Shown here piece by piece: positions 1 to 7,456 of a DNA stretch of 64,000 nucleotides. The notes under the pieces were generated by a model, which saw only the letters and a list, made by a program, of their open reading frames with translations, was not told where the DNA came from and searched no databases. The translations under genes were made by a program, and so were the position numbers. The stretch spans positions 3,100,001 to 3,164,000 of the forward strand of contig AP014633.1 of the NCBI GenBank assembly GCA_000828835.1. The letters run 5' to 3'. Each line of letters opens with the position of its first letter. Positions within the stretch are counted from its first letter, which is position 1. The stretch comes from Thioploca ingrica (GTDB lineage Bacteria; Pseudomonadota; Gammaproteobacteria; Beggiatoales; Beggiatoaceae).

Positions 1-636
1 AGCTTGAGATTTGTTGTCTTCAATGCCAACTAAAACGGTTTGAGCACCAATCGCGTGGCGAATAAGGCGAATGCCTTTTACCACCGCCATAGTCCGTTCC
101 CGCATCAGCCGATCATCACAAGTGAGATAAGGCTCACATTCACTGCCATTGATGATCAAGGTGTGTACCTGACTACGGCGCCCTAAATTGAGTTTCACGG
201 CAGTAGGAAAAGTTGCTCCGCCTAGTCCAACGATTCCAGCCGCATTAACTCGCATCGCAATCGCTTCCGGTGATAAGGTTAATGGATCATTGGGAACTTC
301 TTGTTCTAACCATCGGTCTTCTCCATCCGGTTTTAGGGTAATGGTAAAAATAGGCAATCCTGACGGATGCGGTGCGGGGTAATTGCCTATCGCGGCTATT
401 TTGCCGGAAGTCGAAGCATGAACCGGTGCCGAAATCGCGCCTTGGCTCACGGCGATGACTTGCCCCTTGTAAACGAGATCGCCGACTTTGACAACTGGTT
501 TAGCGGGAGCACCAATATGTTGTTGCAGCGGTATATGCAACCACTCTGGTAGCGGTAGTGATTGAATAGGCTGGTCGCTACTCAGCGTTTTGCAAGTGTG
601 GGGATGAATTCCACCCGGTAACCGAAAAAGTTTCAC
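1..636 (-). CDS. rnfC: RnfC, electron transport complex subunit C (3' end outside window)
   Basis: RnfC is the peripheral Fe-S/flavin subunit of the Rnf complex, which exchanges electrons between NADH and ferredoxin at the cytoplasmic membrane. The visible N-terminal about 212 residues carry the family's opening GGIHP motif and the NGSECEPYLTCDDRLM stretch typical of RnfC. I start it at the GTG at 634-636 because an excellent Shine-Dalgarno (GGAGGA) lies just upstream, overlapping the end of rnfB; a GTG start would be missed by ATG-only calling. It lies directly downstream of rnfB in the same direction, so rnfA-rnfB-rnfC form one operon. The C-terminal 4Fe-4S region is beyond the window edge. 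Recognition is from motif and context and is secure. Confidence 0.93.
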   Translation of the reverse strand, partial: MKLFRLPGGIHPHTCKTLSSDQPIQSLPLPEWLHIPLQQHIGAPAKPVVKVGDLVYKGQVIAVSQGAISAPVHASTSGKIAAIGNYPAPHPSGLPIFTITLKPDGEDRWLEQEVPNDPLTLSPEAIAMRVNAAGIVGLGGATFPTAVKLNLGRRSQVHTLIINGSECEPYLTCDDRLMRERTMAVVKGIRLIRHAIGAQTVLVGIEDNKSQA

Positions 637-646
637 CAATTCCTCC

Positions 647-1180
647 TTACACAGTCATTGCAGGGCGTTCCCAATACCAGGATTGCAGGGTAACGGGCAC
701 GGGTTTAAGTTGTAATGATTCCGTTGGGCAAACGGCTATGCACTGATTACAACCGGTACAAGCTTCACGGAATACCACATGGATTTGTTTAGCTGCACCT
801 AAAATCGCATCGGTAGGACACACCTTGAAACAGCGGGTACAACCAATACATAAATCTTCTTGTACCTCGGCGATTATCGGAATAGTCTCTTGTACCTGAG
901 CCAGATTGACTTCCGCACCAAGCTTAATGGCCAGTGTTTCTACCACCATACGACCACCCGGTGGACAAAGGGTTATCGGAGCACGACCTTCAGCCAAAGC
1001 TTGAGCCGCTGCGGTGCAACCCGGAAAACCACATTGCCCACATTGTGAACCCGGTAATAATTTTTCCAACTCTGCCGCTAACGCATTGCCTTCTACTTTC
1101 AGGTAGTAGGCTGCTGTACCGAGCAGAAATCCGAGTGTCAATCCCAGTAAAGTGAAACTCAAAATGGCTACCCATATCAT
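647..1180 (-). CDS. rnfB: RnfB, Fe-S subunit of the Rnf complex
   Basis: 177 residues, usual for proteobacterial RnfB. The first about 25 residues form a membrane anchor. Next comes the 4Fe-4S (Fe-S domain) motif CGQCGFPGC followed by a Cys near LCPPGG, then a pair of ferredoxin clusters with CIGCTRCFKVCP and CTGCNQCIAVCP. RnfB passes electrons between ferredoxin and the membrane subunits. It lies 13 bp downstream of rnfA and its stop is about 10 bp before the rnfC GTG, so it is translationally linked to both. All cluster cysteines are present. Confidence 0.96.
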   Translation of the reverse strand: MIWVAILSFTLLGLTLGFLLGTAAYYLKVEGNALAAELEKLLPGSQCGQCGFPGCTAAAQALAEGRAPITLCPPGGRMVVETLAIKLGAEVNLAQVQETIPIIAEVQEDLCIGCTRCFKVCPTDAILGAAKQIHVVFREACTGCNQCIAVCPTESLQLKPVPVTLQSWYWERPAMTV

Positions 1181-1193
1181 CTGTATTGTTCTC

Positions 1194-1772
1194 TTATTTA
1201 ACTAATCCAGCAAAGCCCATAAAGGCTAACGATAATAGCCCAGCGGTAATAAAACTAATCGGCGTACCCGTAAAAGCGGCCGGGACCTGTGCTAAAGCGA
1301 GCCGCTCCCGTAACCCGGCAAATAGCAGCAGTACTACCGTAAATCCCAGAGCAGAACCAAATCCATACCATAAACTAATTACAAAAGCATGTTTTTCCTG
1401 GACATTAAGCAGAGCAATCCCCAAAACAGCACAATTAGTGGTAATCAGCGGCAGGTAAATACCTAATATCTGGTACAAGACTGGACTGACTTTCCGAATG
1501 ACCATTTCGGTAAATTGGACTACCGCTGCAATGACCAAAATAAAAGCCAAAATCCGCAAATAGGTAATACCCAAAGGCTGAAGTAAGTAATGTTCCAACA
1601 GCCAACTCGCGGCACTCGCCAGCGTTATCACAAAAGTCGTTGCCATCCCCATCCCCAAGGCGCTGTCCATTTTTTTGGATACGCCCATGAAGGAGCACAA
1701 ACCCAGGAATTTAACTAATACGACGTTATTCACTAAAGCGGTTCCGAGTAATAATAAAAAATATTCATTCAT
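1194..1772 (-). CDS. rnfA: RnfA, integral membrane subunit of the Rnf complex
   Basis: 192 residues with six predicted hydrophobic segments and the family start [24 protein letters not shown]. RnfA and RnfE form the membrane core that carries a 2Fe-2S centre and couples electron flow to ion movement. Start chosen at the ATG with an AGGAGG ribosome site about 9 bp upstream (1782-1787). It is the first gene of the operon and lies just downstream of a sigma-54-type promoter on the minus strand. Rnf clusters adjacent to nifLA are known to supply reduced ferredoxin/flavodoxin to nitrogenase in Azotobacter and Rhodobacter; that role is inferred here. Confidence 0.96.
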   Translation of the reverse strand: MNEYFLLLLGTALVNNVVLVKFLGLCSFMGVSKKMDSALGMGMATTFVITLASAASWLLEHYLLQPLGITYLRILAFILVIAAVVQFTEMVIRKVSPVLYQILGIYLPLITTNCAVLGIALLNVQEKHAFVISLWYGFGSALGFTVVLLLFAGLRERLALAQVPAAFTGTPISFITAGLLSLAFMGFAGLVK

Positions 1773-1801
1773 GATAATTAGCCTCCTGATGTGACTCTAC
1801 G

Positions 1802-1815
1802 GCAGAAAATATGCC
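1802..1815 (-). promoter_or_regulatory. rnfA: sigma-54 (-24/-12) promoter for the rnf operon
   Basis: On the minus strand the sequence reads TGGCA...CTGC with the invariant GG (1814-1815) and GC (1802-1803) separated by exactly 10 bases. This places a transcription start near 1790, about 18 bases before the rnfA ATG and just upstream of its AGGAGG. The -12 half (CTGC) is slightly off consensus. Supported by the NifA sites upstream. Confidence 0.72.
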
Positions 1816-1894
1816 AGTCCAAATGGCGCTCATTAGACCGAGTTAAATCCAGGAGTTATCTCAGTGAACCGCATTATCAAACACTTTCTTTCTG

Positions 1895-1910
1895 TGTTGG
1901 ATGTGGGACA
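1895..1910. promoter_or_regulatory. NifA upstream activator site 1 (TGT-N10-ACA)
   Basis: Exact match to the NifA enhancer consensus TGT-N10-ACA. It is about 105 bp upstream of the predicted nifL start site and about 112 bp upstream of the predicted rnfA start site, so it could serve both divergent promoters. Confidence 0.72.
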
Positions 1911-1922
1911 AGGTGAAGGGGT

Positions 1923-1938
1923 TGTCGTAATCCTTACA
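1923..1938. promoter_or_regulatory. NifA upstream activator site 2 (TGT-N10-ACA)
   Basis: Second exact TGT-N10-ACA site, centred 28 bp from the first. It lies about 78 bp upstream of the predicted nifL start site, within the usual enhancer distance. Two exact matches this close in a 270 bp spacer between rnf and nif genes are unlikely to be chance. Confidence 0.72.
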
Positions 1939-1982
1939 ACGATAAACTGCAATAGAGTCAATAAATTCGCTCCACGAGTATC

Positions 1983-1996
1983 GGCACATCTTTTGC
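1983..1996 (+). promoter_or_regulatory. nifL: sigma-54 (-24/-12) promoter for nifLA
   Basis: Reads CGGCAC-N5-TTGC, with GG at 1983-1984 and GC at 1995-1996, exactly 10 bases apart. The transcription start would fall near 2008, which excludes an in-frame GTG at 2013 as start and favours the ATG at 2049. Together with the NifA sites it implies autoactivation of nifLA. Confidence 0.75.
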
Positions 1997-2048
1997 CCTA
2001 ACTTCGCTAGCGGTGGTACTGAATTTAACAAAACTTAGGATGTCAAGT

Positions 2049-3608
2049 ATGAAGAGAAAATCGACTCTTCTTTCCTTAGCGGAGGGAACCGATCCGGTTA
2101 AATCTAAGGGTAACGTCACTTTGCCCGCTTCGGTGTTTCGCTTGGTGGTAGAACAATCGGCATTGGCTATTTCGATTACCGATTCCAAAGCCAATATTCT
2201 TTACGCTAATTCAGCTTTTCAGCGAGTGACCGGCTATGCTCCAGAAGAACTCATTGGTTGTAATGAATCCATCTTATCTTACCAAATGACGCCAAAGTCG
2301 GTTTATGAAACGTTATGGACCCAGATTTCTCACCAACAACCTTGGAACGGGATCTTAGTGAATCGCCATAAAGCCGGCCATTGTTATCTGGCTGATTTAA
2401 CCATTACCCCCATCATGGACAATGAAGGATGTACCGTTTACTACCTGGGTATGCACCGCGATGTCACGGAGATGCACCGGCTGGAGCGCCAAGTGCAAAA
2501 TCAAAAAGCGCTGATTGAGTCGGTAGTTGCTTCTGCCCAAGTGGCGATAGTGTTACTTGATGAGCGAGAACAAATCATTCTCGACAATCAAGCTTACCAA
2601 AAATTGAATGGGGATTTTGGTCAAGAATTGGCGCATTCTCTGTTGACGGTGTTGCGTGCGCAGTTGGGAGCCGATTTTGAAACCGCCTGGCGGGATAAAC
2701 GCAATATTTCAACGCAGGAAGTCCGTTATGATTGGTCTGATCGCGCGCCGCGTTGGTTTTCCTGTGCGATTTCCTGGTTTGAAGAACAAGATCCAAGCAT
2801 TGATGCTTTTTTTGTACCTAGACGCCAACCCTACTTGTTACTGGTTATTCAAGAAGTCACTGCCTTAAAGCGACAACAAGAAGATATTCGGATGAATGGC
2901 TTACGAATGTTGTTAGCTGAACAAGAACGAATTCAAAGCCTGCGCGAACTGTTGTTAGGGGTACTCTACCAGTTGGAAGGACCACTAAACGTCTTTTCTG
3001 CCGCTCAGCGGTTATTAGGACGTTGTGAAAAAACCAGTCGTCCAGAATCGTTATCCTTGATCCTCGAAGAAGCGATTAAAACCAGTCGCCGAATGCTAGA
3101 TACGCTACGGGATTGTATTCCCGGTCGAGTAGAAGAGCCAATCCAACCGGTCAACCTCAATGAAATACTTCGCAATGTATTACAACTATCTACTCCACAG
3201 TTATTGGCTAAAGGTATCGTGGTTGAGTGGAAACCGATGCCGGTACTGCCGTCATTAGCGGGACGCTTGACTCAATTATCTAGTTTATTCAAGCAATTAG
3301 TAGATAACTCAATAGATGCTATCCATGACAGTCGGGGTGAACAACGCGAATTGCGGATTGTGACGACGGCTTATCCGGATCGAATCGAAGTCGTGATAGA
3401 AGATACCGGTCCAGGTATTCCGAGTGAATGGCGACTTAAAATATTTGAACCTTTCTTTACCACTAAGGGTGCCAAACAACAGCATATGGGTTTAGGTCTT
3501 ACCATGGCTCAAGAAGTTGTTGCTCAGCATGGTGGAATCATCGACATTGATCCCAATTATCATCCCGGTTGTCGAATACGCATACAATTTCCGCTCTATG
3601 CCGTGTAA
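2049..3608 (+). CDS. nifL: NifL, PAS-domain anti-activator of NifA
   Basis: 519 residues from the ATG at 2049, which has AGGA 8 bp upstream. Order: an N-terminal PAS domain (about residues 30-130, the FAD redox sensor in known NifL), a PAC stretch ending in YYLGMHRDVTEMHRLE, a second degenerate PAS, a helical linker and a C-terminal GHKL ATPase domain with N box (LVDNSIDAIH), DTGPGIP and MGLGLTMAQE boxes. The dimerisation-helix position that holds the phospho-His in true kinases reads LYQLEGPLN, with no His, as expected for NifL, which acts by binding NifA rather than by phosphotransfer. It is followed by nifA. In known systems it blocks NifA under oxygen or fixed nitrogen. Confidence 0.92.
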   Translation: MKRKSTLLSLAEGTDPVKSKGNVTLPASVFRLVVEQSALAISITDSKANILYANSAFQRVTGYAPEELIGCNESILSYQMTPKSVYETLWTQISHQQPWNGILVNRHKAGHCYLADLTITPIMDNEGCTVYYLGMHRDVTEMHRLERQVQNQKALIESVVASAQVAIVLLDEREQIILDNQAYQKLNGDFGQELAHSLLTVLRAQLGADFETAWRDKRNISTQEVRYDWSDRAPRWFSCAISWFEEQDPSIDAFFVPRRQPYLLLVIQEVTALKRQQEDIRMNGLRMLLAEQERIQSLRELLLGVLYQLEGPLNVFSAAQRLLGRCEKTSRPESLSLILEEAIKTSRRMLDTLRDCIPGRVEEPIQPVNLNEILRNVLQLSTPQLLAKGIVVEWKPMPVLPSLAGRLTQLSSLFKQLVDNSIDAIHDSRGEQRELRIVTTAYPDRIEVVIEDTGPGIPSEWRLKIFEPFFTTKGAKQQHMGLGLTMAQEVVAQHGGIIDIDPNYHPGCRIRIQFPLYAV

Positions 3609-3686
3609 ATTGCAACCTCACCCGTTAATACCGACTTTGAAACTGTTCATGGGAACTTAAACCGTTATGCTCTAGGATAAAAATAG

Positions 3687-5210
3687 ATGACAGAACGGCA
3701 GCAATTACTGCAAGCGGAATTAGAAACACTCTATCAAGTCAGTCAAGTACTCTCGCGTTCGTTGGATCTGAAAGATACTTTGAACGCCGTATTAAAAGTA
3801 CTTCACGAACATGCCGGCTTAGAAAGTGGCATGGTCAGTCTGCTTGAACCCGAAACCAAGGGACTGTTAGTCACCTCGGTACACGGATTACCGCTACAAG
3901 CTAATGGTGTTCGCTATCACCCCGGCGAAGGTATCGTGGGGATGATTATGCAAGAAGAAAAGAGTGTATTACTTCAATGTATTGCTAACGAACCCCGATT
4001 TTTAGGTCGTCTGGGTATCTATAATCCCCAAGGCGCTTTTATCGGTGTGCCCATTCGTATTGCCCAACAAGTAGTTGGCGTACTGGCAGCCCAACCCCTG
4101 GCTGGAACAGAATATTTAATAGCAGAATATGGCCGATTTTTGGAAATGGTAGCCAATCTCATTGGACAAAATGTACGGTTAGCTTGGGAAGTCGAACGCA
4201 AATTTCGAGATTTACTCGATGAACGGGATCAATTACTGCGGACAGTAAGAGGGCAGTACGGTTTTGACAATGTGATTGGCCATGCTAAAGTTATGCGTGA
4301 AGTATTCGAGCAAGTCCGCCAAGTGGCTAAATGGAATACCACCGTATTAATTCGAGGGGAAACCGGTACCGGTAAAGATCTCATCGCCAGTGCCGTTCAT
4401 TACAATTCCTCTCGGGCGCATGGGCCGTTTATTCGACTCAATTGTGCGGCTTTACCAGAAAATTTATTAGAATCCGAACTATTTGGCCACGAAAAAGGCG
4501 CTTTTACCGGGGCAATCACCCAACGGAAGGGCCGCTTTGAACAAGCCGATGGCGGCACTTTATTTTTAGACGAAATTGGTGATATCTCCCCGACTTTTCA
4601 AGCAAAATTACTGCGAGTCATTCAGGGAAGAGAGTTTGAACGCGTCGGCGGTAACCGCACCATTAAAGTCGATGTTCGTATCATTGCAGCAACTCACCAA
4701 GACCTAGAAACTGAGGTAGAAGCCGGTAAATTTCGCGAGGATCTGTATTATCGTCTTAACGTCATGCCCATTTTCCTGCCTCCCCTGCGCGAACGCATGG
4801 AAGATATTCCTTCGATTGTGCAATTTTTAGTCGACAAAATTTCTCACCAGCAGGGACGTGAATTAACACTCACCGATGCTGCTATCCGCATTTTGATGCA
4901 CCACGATTGGCCCGGCAATGTCCGCGAACTAGAAAATTGCCTCGAACGTGCAGCAGTCATGACCAAAACCACGGTTATCGATCGGGACGCGATTCTTTTC
5001 ACGGGAATTGAAGAAAGAATTTCGGTTAGTTATGGTAATGCCCAAAGTATTGATCTCAATGATCCCAATTTGGATGAGAGAGAACGAGTTATCGCCGCCT
5101 TAGAAAAAACCGGCTGGGTACAAGCCAAAGCCGCACGACTTCTGGGAATAACCCCACGACAGATCGCTTACCGCATTCAAACGTTGAAGATAAAAGTACG
5201 CCAATTGTGA
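3687..5210 (+). CDS. nifA: NifA, sigma-54-dependent activator of nitrogen fixation genes
   Basis: 507 residues, normal length. N-terminal GAF domain (about 20-165), central AAA+ domain (about 215-440) with Walker A GETGTGKD, the GAFTGA sigma-54 contact loop (HEKGAFTGAI), Walker B GGTLFLDEIGD and the WPGNVRELEN box, then a C-terminal Fis-type helix-turn-helix ending AARLLGITPRQIAYRIQ. No Cys-rich interdomain linker of the oxygen-sensitive alphaproteobacterial type is visible, consistent with oxygen control through NifL. It sits 78 bp after nifL and should be cotranscribed from the sigma-54 promoter at 1983. nif structural genes are not in the window. Confidence 0.95.
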   Translation: MTERQQLLQAELETLYQVSQVLSRSLDLKDTLNAVLKVLHEHAGLESGMVSLLEPETKGLLVTSVHGLPLQANGVRYHPGEGIVGMIMQEEKSVLLQCIANEPRFLGRLGIYNPQGAFIGVPIRIAQQVVGVLAAQPLAGTEYLIAEYGRFLEMVANLIGQNVRLAWEVERKFRDLLDERDQLLRTVRGQYGFDNVIGHAKVMREVFEQVRQVAKWNTTVLIRGETGTGKDLIASAVHYNSSRAHGPFIRLNCAALPENLLESELFGHEKGAFTGAITQRKGRFEQADGGTLFLDEIGDISPTFQAKLLRVIQGREFERVGGNRTIKVDVRIIAATHQDLETEVEAGKFREDLYYRLNVMPIFLPPLRERMEDIPSIVQFLVDKISHQQGRELTLTDAAIRILMHHDWPGNVRELENCLERAAVMTKTTVIDRDAILFTGIEERISVSYGNAQSIDLNDPNLDERERVIAALEKTGWVQAKAARLLGITPRQIAYRIQTLKIKVRQL

Positions 5211-5217
5211 CGCGACG

Positions 5218-5320
5218 TAGAAATTGTAGGGTGCGTTAGGCGTGTTTCTTTGCGCCGTAACGCACCGATTCTTTATGCTCACAGTGCGTTACGCTTCGTT
5301 CTAACGCACCCTACCTCGCT
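5218..5320. repeat. Palindromic intergenic repeat, family GTGCGTTAGG/CGCACC, copy 1
   Basis: About 100 bp made of nested inverted repeats: the outer arms are GTAGGGTGCGTTAG and its complement, with an inner CGTAACGCACC arm. It shares flanking bases (TAGAAATTGTA on the left, CTACCTCGCT on the right) and most of its interior with the copy at 6358, so the two are copies of one mobile or REP-like unit. It lies after nifA and could also act as a transcription stop. Confidence 0.8.
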
Positions 5321-5398
5321 GTATCACGCAATTGATGTGCGGGTGCAAGTGAAACATCCGCTGGGGTTGAAATGGTGGAACTGGTAGAAGCGCTAAAA

Positions 5399-5512
5399 TA
5401 GAGATTATCTGGGTTTTAGTCTCGGCGTGTTACTCAAGAACATCGCTTAGTTTATGAAGTGACCGAGGAGTATGTGCGGGTAGTAAGTTGTCGTTATCAT
5501 TACCGCTTTTAA
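5399..5512 (+). pseudogene. YoeB/Txe-family toxin remnant (C-terminal part)
   Basis: From 5420 the reading frame gives SRRVTQEHRLVYEV followed by VVSCRYHY, which is the C-terminal signature of YoeB/Txe mRNA interferases (SRRIT.EHRLVY ... HY). The codon before SRR is TAG where the family has Trp, and another stop lies six codons earlier. Nothing convincing remains of the N-terminal half or of a YefM antitoxin. I read this as a decayed toxin gene between two repeat blocks. Confidence 0.75.
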
Positions 5513-5520
5513 GAATAAAT

Positions 5521-5550
5521 GTAGGTTGGGTTAGCGAAGCGTAACCCAAC
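5521..5550. repeat. Palindromic repeat, GTTGGGTTAGCG type
   Basis: A near-perfect inverted repeat: GTTGGGTTA, a short GCGAAGC loop, then TAACCCAAC. Related copies of the same type lie at 29439-29473. It forms a compact hairpin. Confidence 0.75.
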
Positions 5551-5573
5551 GTCTTTCTTTATCCGTGCATCCC

Positions 5574-5643
5574 GTAGGATGCGGTGAGCTTGCAAACTGC
5601 ATCAATCATGAAGTGATGCGCTTCGTTCCTCAGCGCATCCTAC
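5574..5643. repeat. Palindromic repeat, GTAGGATGCG type
   Basis: Outer arms GTAGGATGCG and CGCATCCTAC enclose inner complementary stretches (AACTGCATC / GTGATGCGCTT). Same architecture as the other palindromic repeats in the window but a different sequence class. Confidence 0.72.
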
Positions 5644-5798
5644 GAGGGCTTGCTTAGGTAACGCTTTAATTTTAATTTATCGCACCTATTGATAATCCAG
5701 GACATTGACTATATATACCACTTCGTGCTCTTATACAATAGAGGATTGCGTGAGGTGGGCTCACGTTGATGAGTTAGGAATAATGGTTTTCACCTTTC

Positions 5799-5818
5799 CT
5801 CAAGTTTACTAACTTGAG
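5799..5818. other. Inverted repeat in the leader of the CVNH gene
   Basis: CTCAAGTT-TACT-AACTTGAG: an 8 bp perfect stem with a 4-base loop, about 85 bp before the chosen start of the secreted CVNH gene. No T-run follows, so it is a weak terminator candidate; an operator or leader hairpin is possible. Confidence 0.45.
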
Positions 5819-5903
5819 AAGGCTTCGCGCATGATCAAATGTTGTTGAAGCACAGGATGTATTTTTAATGGATTTATGTTTGTTAAAAACAGAGGGCTTA
5901 ATT

Positions 5904-6332
5904 ATGCCAAAGGCAATTCGTGCTGGATTCGTTAGCATGGTAAGTGTTGCGATGTTAGTTGGGACGATGAGTGTGAGGGCGGAAATGCCGGCCAGTAGCT
6001 ATCAAAAGACTTGTAAAGAGGTCAAAGTAGAAGGGGACATGCTGAAAGCCTCTTGTGAGAAAATGGACAAGACGTCGATGGATACTTCCATTACTATTAA
6101 TGGTCTTGCCAATCTTGATGGTGTTCTGACCTATGAAACCAAATGCCCAATGGATTCTACCCCTCCAGGTAGCTTTTCTAAAACTTGTAAAGATATGTCC
6201 ATAGAGAAGGATGGTGTTACCCTGAAAGGTGAATGTCAGAAGAAAGATCAAAGCTGGATGGCGGCTTCTATTGCCATCAGCAATATTGCTAATATGGATG
6301 GCCAGTTAAAGTACGAACCCTGCAAGAAGTAG
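5904..6332 (+). CDS. Secreted CVNH (cyanovirin-N homology) protein
   Basis: 142 residues from the ATG at 5904, preceded by AGAGGG; an in-frame upstream ATG at 5868 would place residues in front of the signal peptide. Residues 1-25 form a signal peptide cut near VRAEM. The mature protein contains two tandem repeats, each with the pattern S(S/F)(Y/S)xKTCK ... C ... IxxLANxDGxLxYE, the internally duplicated CVNH fold with its Cys pairs. CVNH domains bind carbohydrates, notably mannose-rich glycans, in characterised members; the ligand here is unknown. It stands alone between two copies of the 100 bp palindromic repeat, so it could be a transferred cassette. Confidence 0.82.
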   Translation: MPKAIRAGFVSMVSVAMLVGTMSVRAEMPASSYQKTCKEVKVEGDMLKASCEKMDKTSMDTSITINGLANLDGVLTYETKCPMDSTPPGSFSKTCKDMSIEKDGVTLKGECQKKDQSWMAASIAISNIANMDGQLKYEPCKK

Positions 6333-6357
6333 TAGGCGGTAGCGGGAACAAGGTAGT

Positions 6358-6464
6358 TAGAAATTGTAAGGTGCGTTAGGCGCATTTTTTTGCGTCGTAA
6401 CGCACCGATTCTTTATGCTCCCAAAGGGTGTGTTATGTTTCGCTCTAACGCACCCTACCTCGCT
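6358..6464. repeat. Palindromic intergenic repeat, copy 2
   Basis: Second copy of the 100 bp unit at 5218: it shares the TAGAAATTGTA flank, the GGTGCGTTAGGCG arm, the CGTAACGCACCGATTC core and the CTACCTCGCT end. Differences are concentrated in the arms and are often compensated, which suggests the folded structure is what is maintained. Confidence 0.8.
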
Positions 6465-6477
6465 ACACTTGCTCAGT

Positions 6478-6882
6478 TTATTTTCTTATCCAATTTTCTA
6501 ATCGTAATTCACCAATTCGATTAAAATGACTATCGTCAGTGACTAAAATTAAGTGATGTGACTGTGCAGTAGCCGCAATCAAAATGTCTGCATCGGGTAA
6601 TAATTCGCCTTGACGCTTTAAGTGAGCATAAATCGTGGCGGCTTTATCTAAAACTCTTTCACTATCAATGCCGATTATTTCACAATCAATTAGTAGCTGA
6701 TTGAATAAATCGAGTTTCTGACTAGCTTGACTTACCAGCAACCCACGTTTAATTTCATAGTAAGTTATCGAACTCATGAAGATTTTTTTACCTAAACGTT
6801 GTGCCAGCCGAACTTTAATTAACACTTGATGATTTTGTTTTAAAATAGCAGAGATAATATTGGTGTCTAATAAATAGTTCAT
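6478..6882 (-). CDS. vapC: PIN-domain ribonuclease toxin (VapC family)
   Basis: 134 residues, the usual VapC size. The start MNYLLDTNIIS supplies the first acidic residue of the PIN active site; Glu in SSITYYEIKRG, Asp in LLPDADILIAATA and the TDDSHF stretch give the rest of the quartet. PIN toxins cleave tRNA or rRNA at specific sites. It is 6 bp downstream of a 114-residue gene in the same direction, the arrangement of a toxin-antitoxin pair. All catalytic acids seem intact, so the toxin is probably functional. Confidence 0.87.
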   Translation of the reverse strand: MNYLLDTNIISAILKQNHQVLIKVRLAQRLGKKIFMSSITYYEIKRGLLVSQASQKLDLFNQLLIDCEIIGIDSERVLDKAATIYAHLKRQGELLPDADILIAATAQSHHLILVTDDSHFNRIGELRLENWIRK

Positions 6883-6888
6883 AATAAG

Positions 6889-7233
6889 TTATTGCCTTCT
6901 CAGGCATTCATCAAAAGCTTTAAGTTGCTCAGTCGTTAGATCGGTTAAAATACCGGCGACTAGTTCAAGTGACATCAATCCACCCACTCTTTTTTTTAGA
7001 TCCTCGTCGGAAATAATTAAAAACTGATTGAGCGGTAATTGCTCCATTTCTTGAATGATATATTTAATCCATTTTTCGTTAGAATACTTTTGGAGATAAG
7101 GATTATTTTCATCTGTTCCAGAATCTGCTATTCGTTTTTCTATAAAGGGTGTTAAACGATAGCGGTATACCTCTTGTTTGGGAAACATAATAGGATTCGT
7201 AGGATTCGTTTGTTCAATTTGATCGGTATTCAT
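6889..7233 (-). CDS. Hypothetical protein upstream of VapC, probable antitoxin
   Basis: 114 residues from the ATG at 7233, with GGAG about 8 bp upstream. I do not recognise a standard antitoxin DNA-binding domain (no AbrB, RHH or Phd signature). It is acidic and has a region with alternating charged and hydrophobic residues near the C-terminus (LTDLTTEQLKAFDECLRRQ). The 6 bp gap to the PIN toxin and the shared direction suggest it neutralises that toxin. Function is by association only. Confidence 0.6.
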   Translation of the reverse strand: MNTDQIEQTNPTNPIMFPKQEVYRYRLTPFIEKRIADSGTDENNPYLQKYSNEKWIKYIIQEMEQLPLNQFLIISDEDLKKRVGGLMSLELVAGILTDLTTEQLKAFDECLRRQ

Positions 7234-7318
7234 CAATTTTTCTCCAGATTGTTCAAAACAATAAATCTAATTTTCACATTTAATAATAGCGTACCGTTGG
7301 GGATTGATAATAGCTAGT

Positions 7319-7437
7319 ATAGGGTGCGTTAATAACGCACCAACAACATTTAAGATGAACATTAACTGGTGTTTGATCAAATGAATTGAATGATGTTTTT
7401 GAATGGTGCGTTACGGCTAACGCCTAACGCACCCTAC
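7319..7437. repeat. Palindromic intergenic repeat, copy 3
   Basis: Starts with AGGGTGCGTTAATAACGCACC, a small self-complementary hairpin, and ends with GGTGCGTTACGGCTAACGCCTAACGCACCCTA. The outer arms pair with each other around an AT-rich centre. Same sequence class as copies at 5218 and 6358. Confidence 0.75.
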
Positions 7438-7456
7438 ACTGGCTACACTGGCTTTT

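Noticed and set aside
2013..2048. GTG at 2013 as the nifL start
   Set aside because: It would begin 5 bases after the predicted sigma-54 transcription start and lacks a ribosome site; the ATG at 2049 has AGGA 8 bp upstream.
5218..7437. The repeats at 5218, 6358 and 7319 as a CRISPR array
   Set aside because: Copies are 100 bp palindromic units separated by genes, without regular short spacers.
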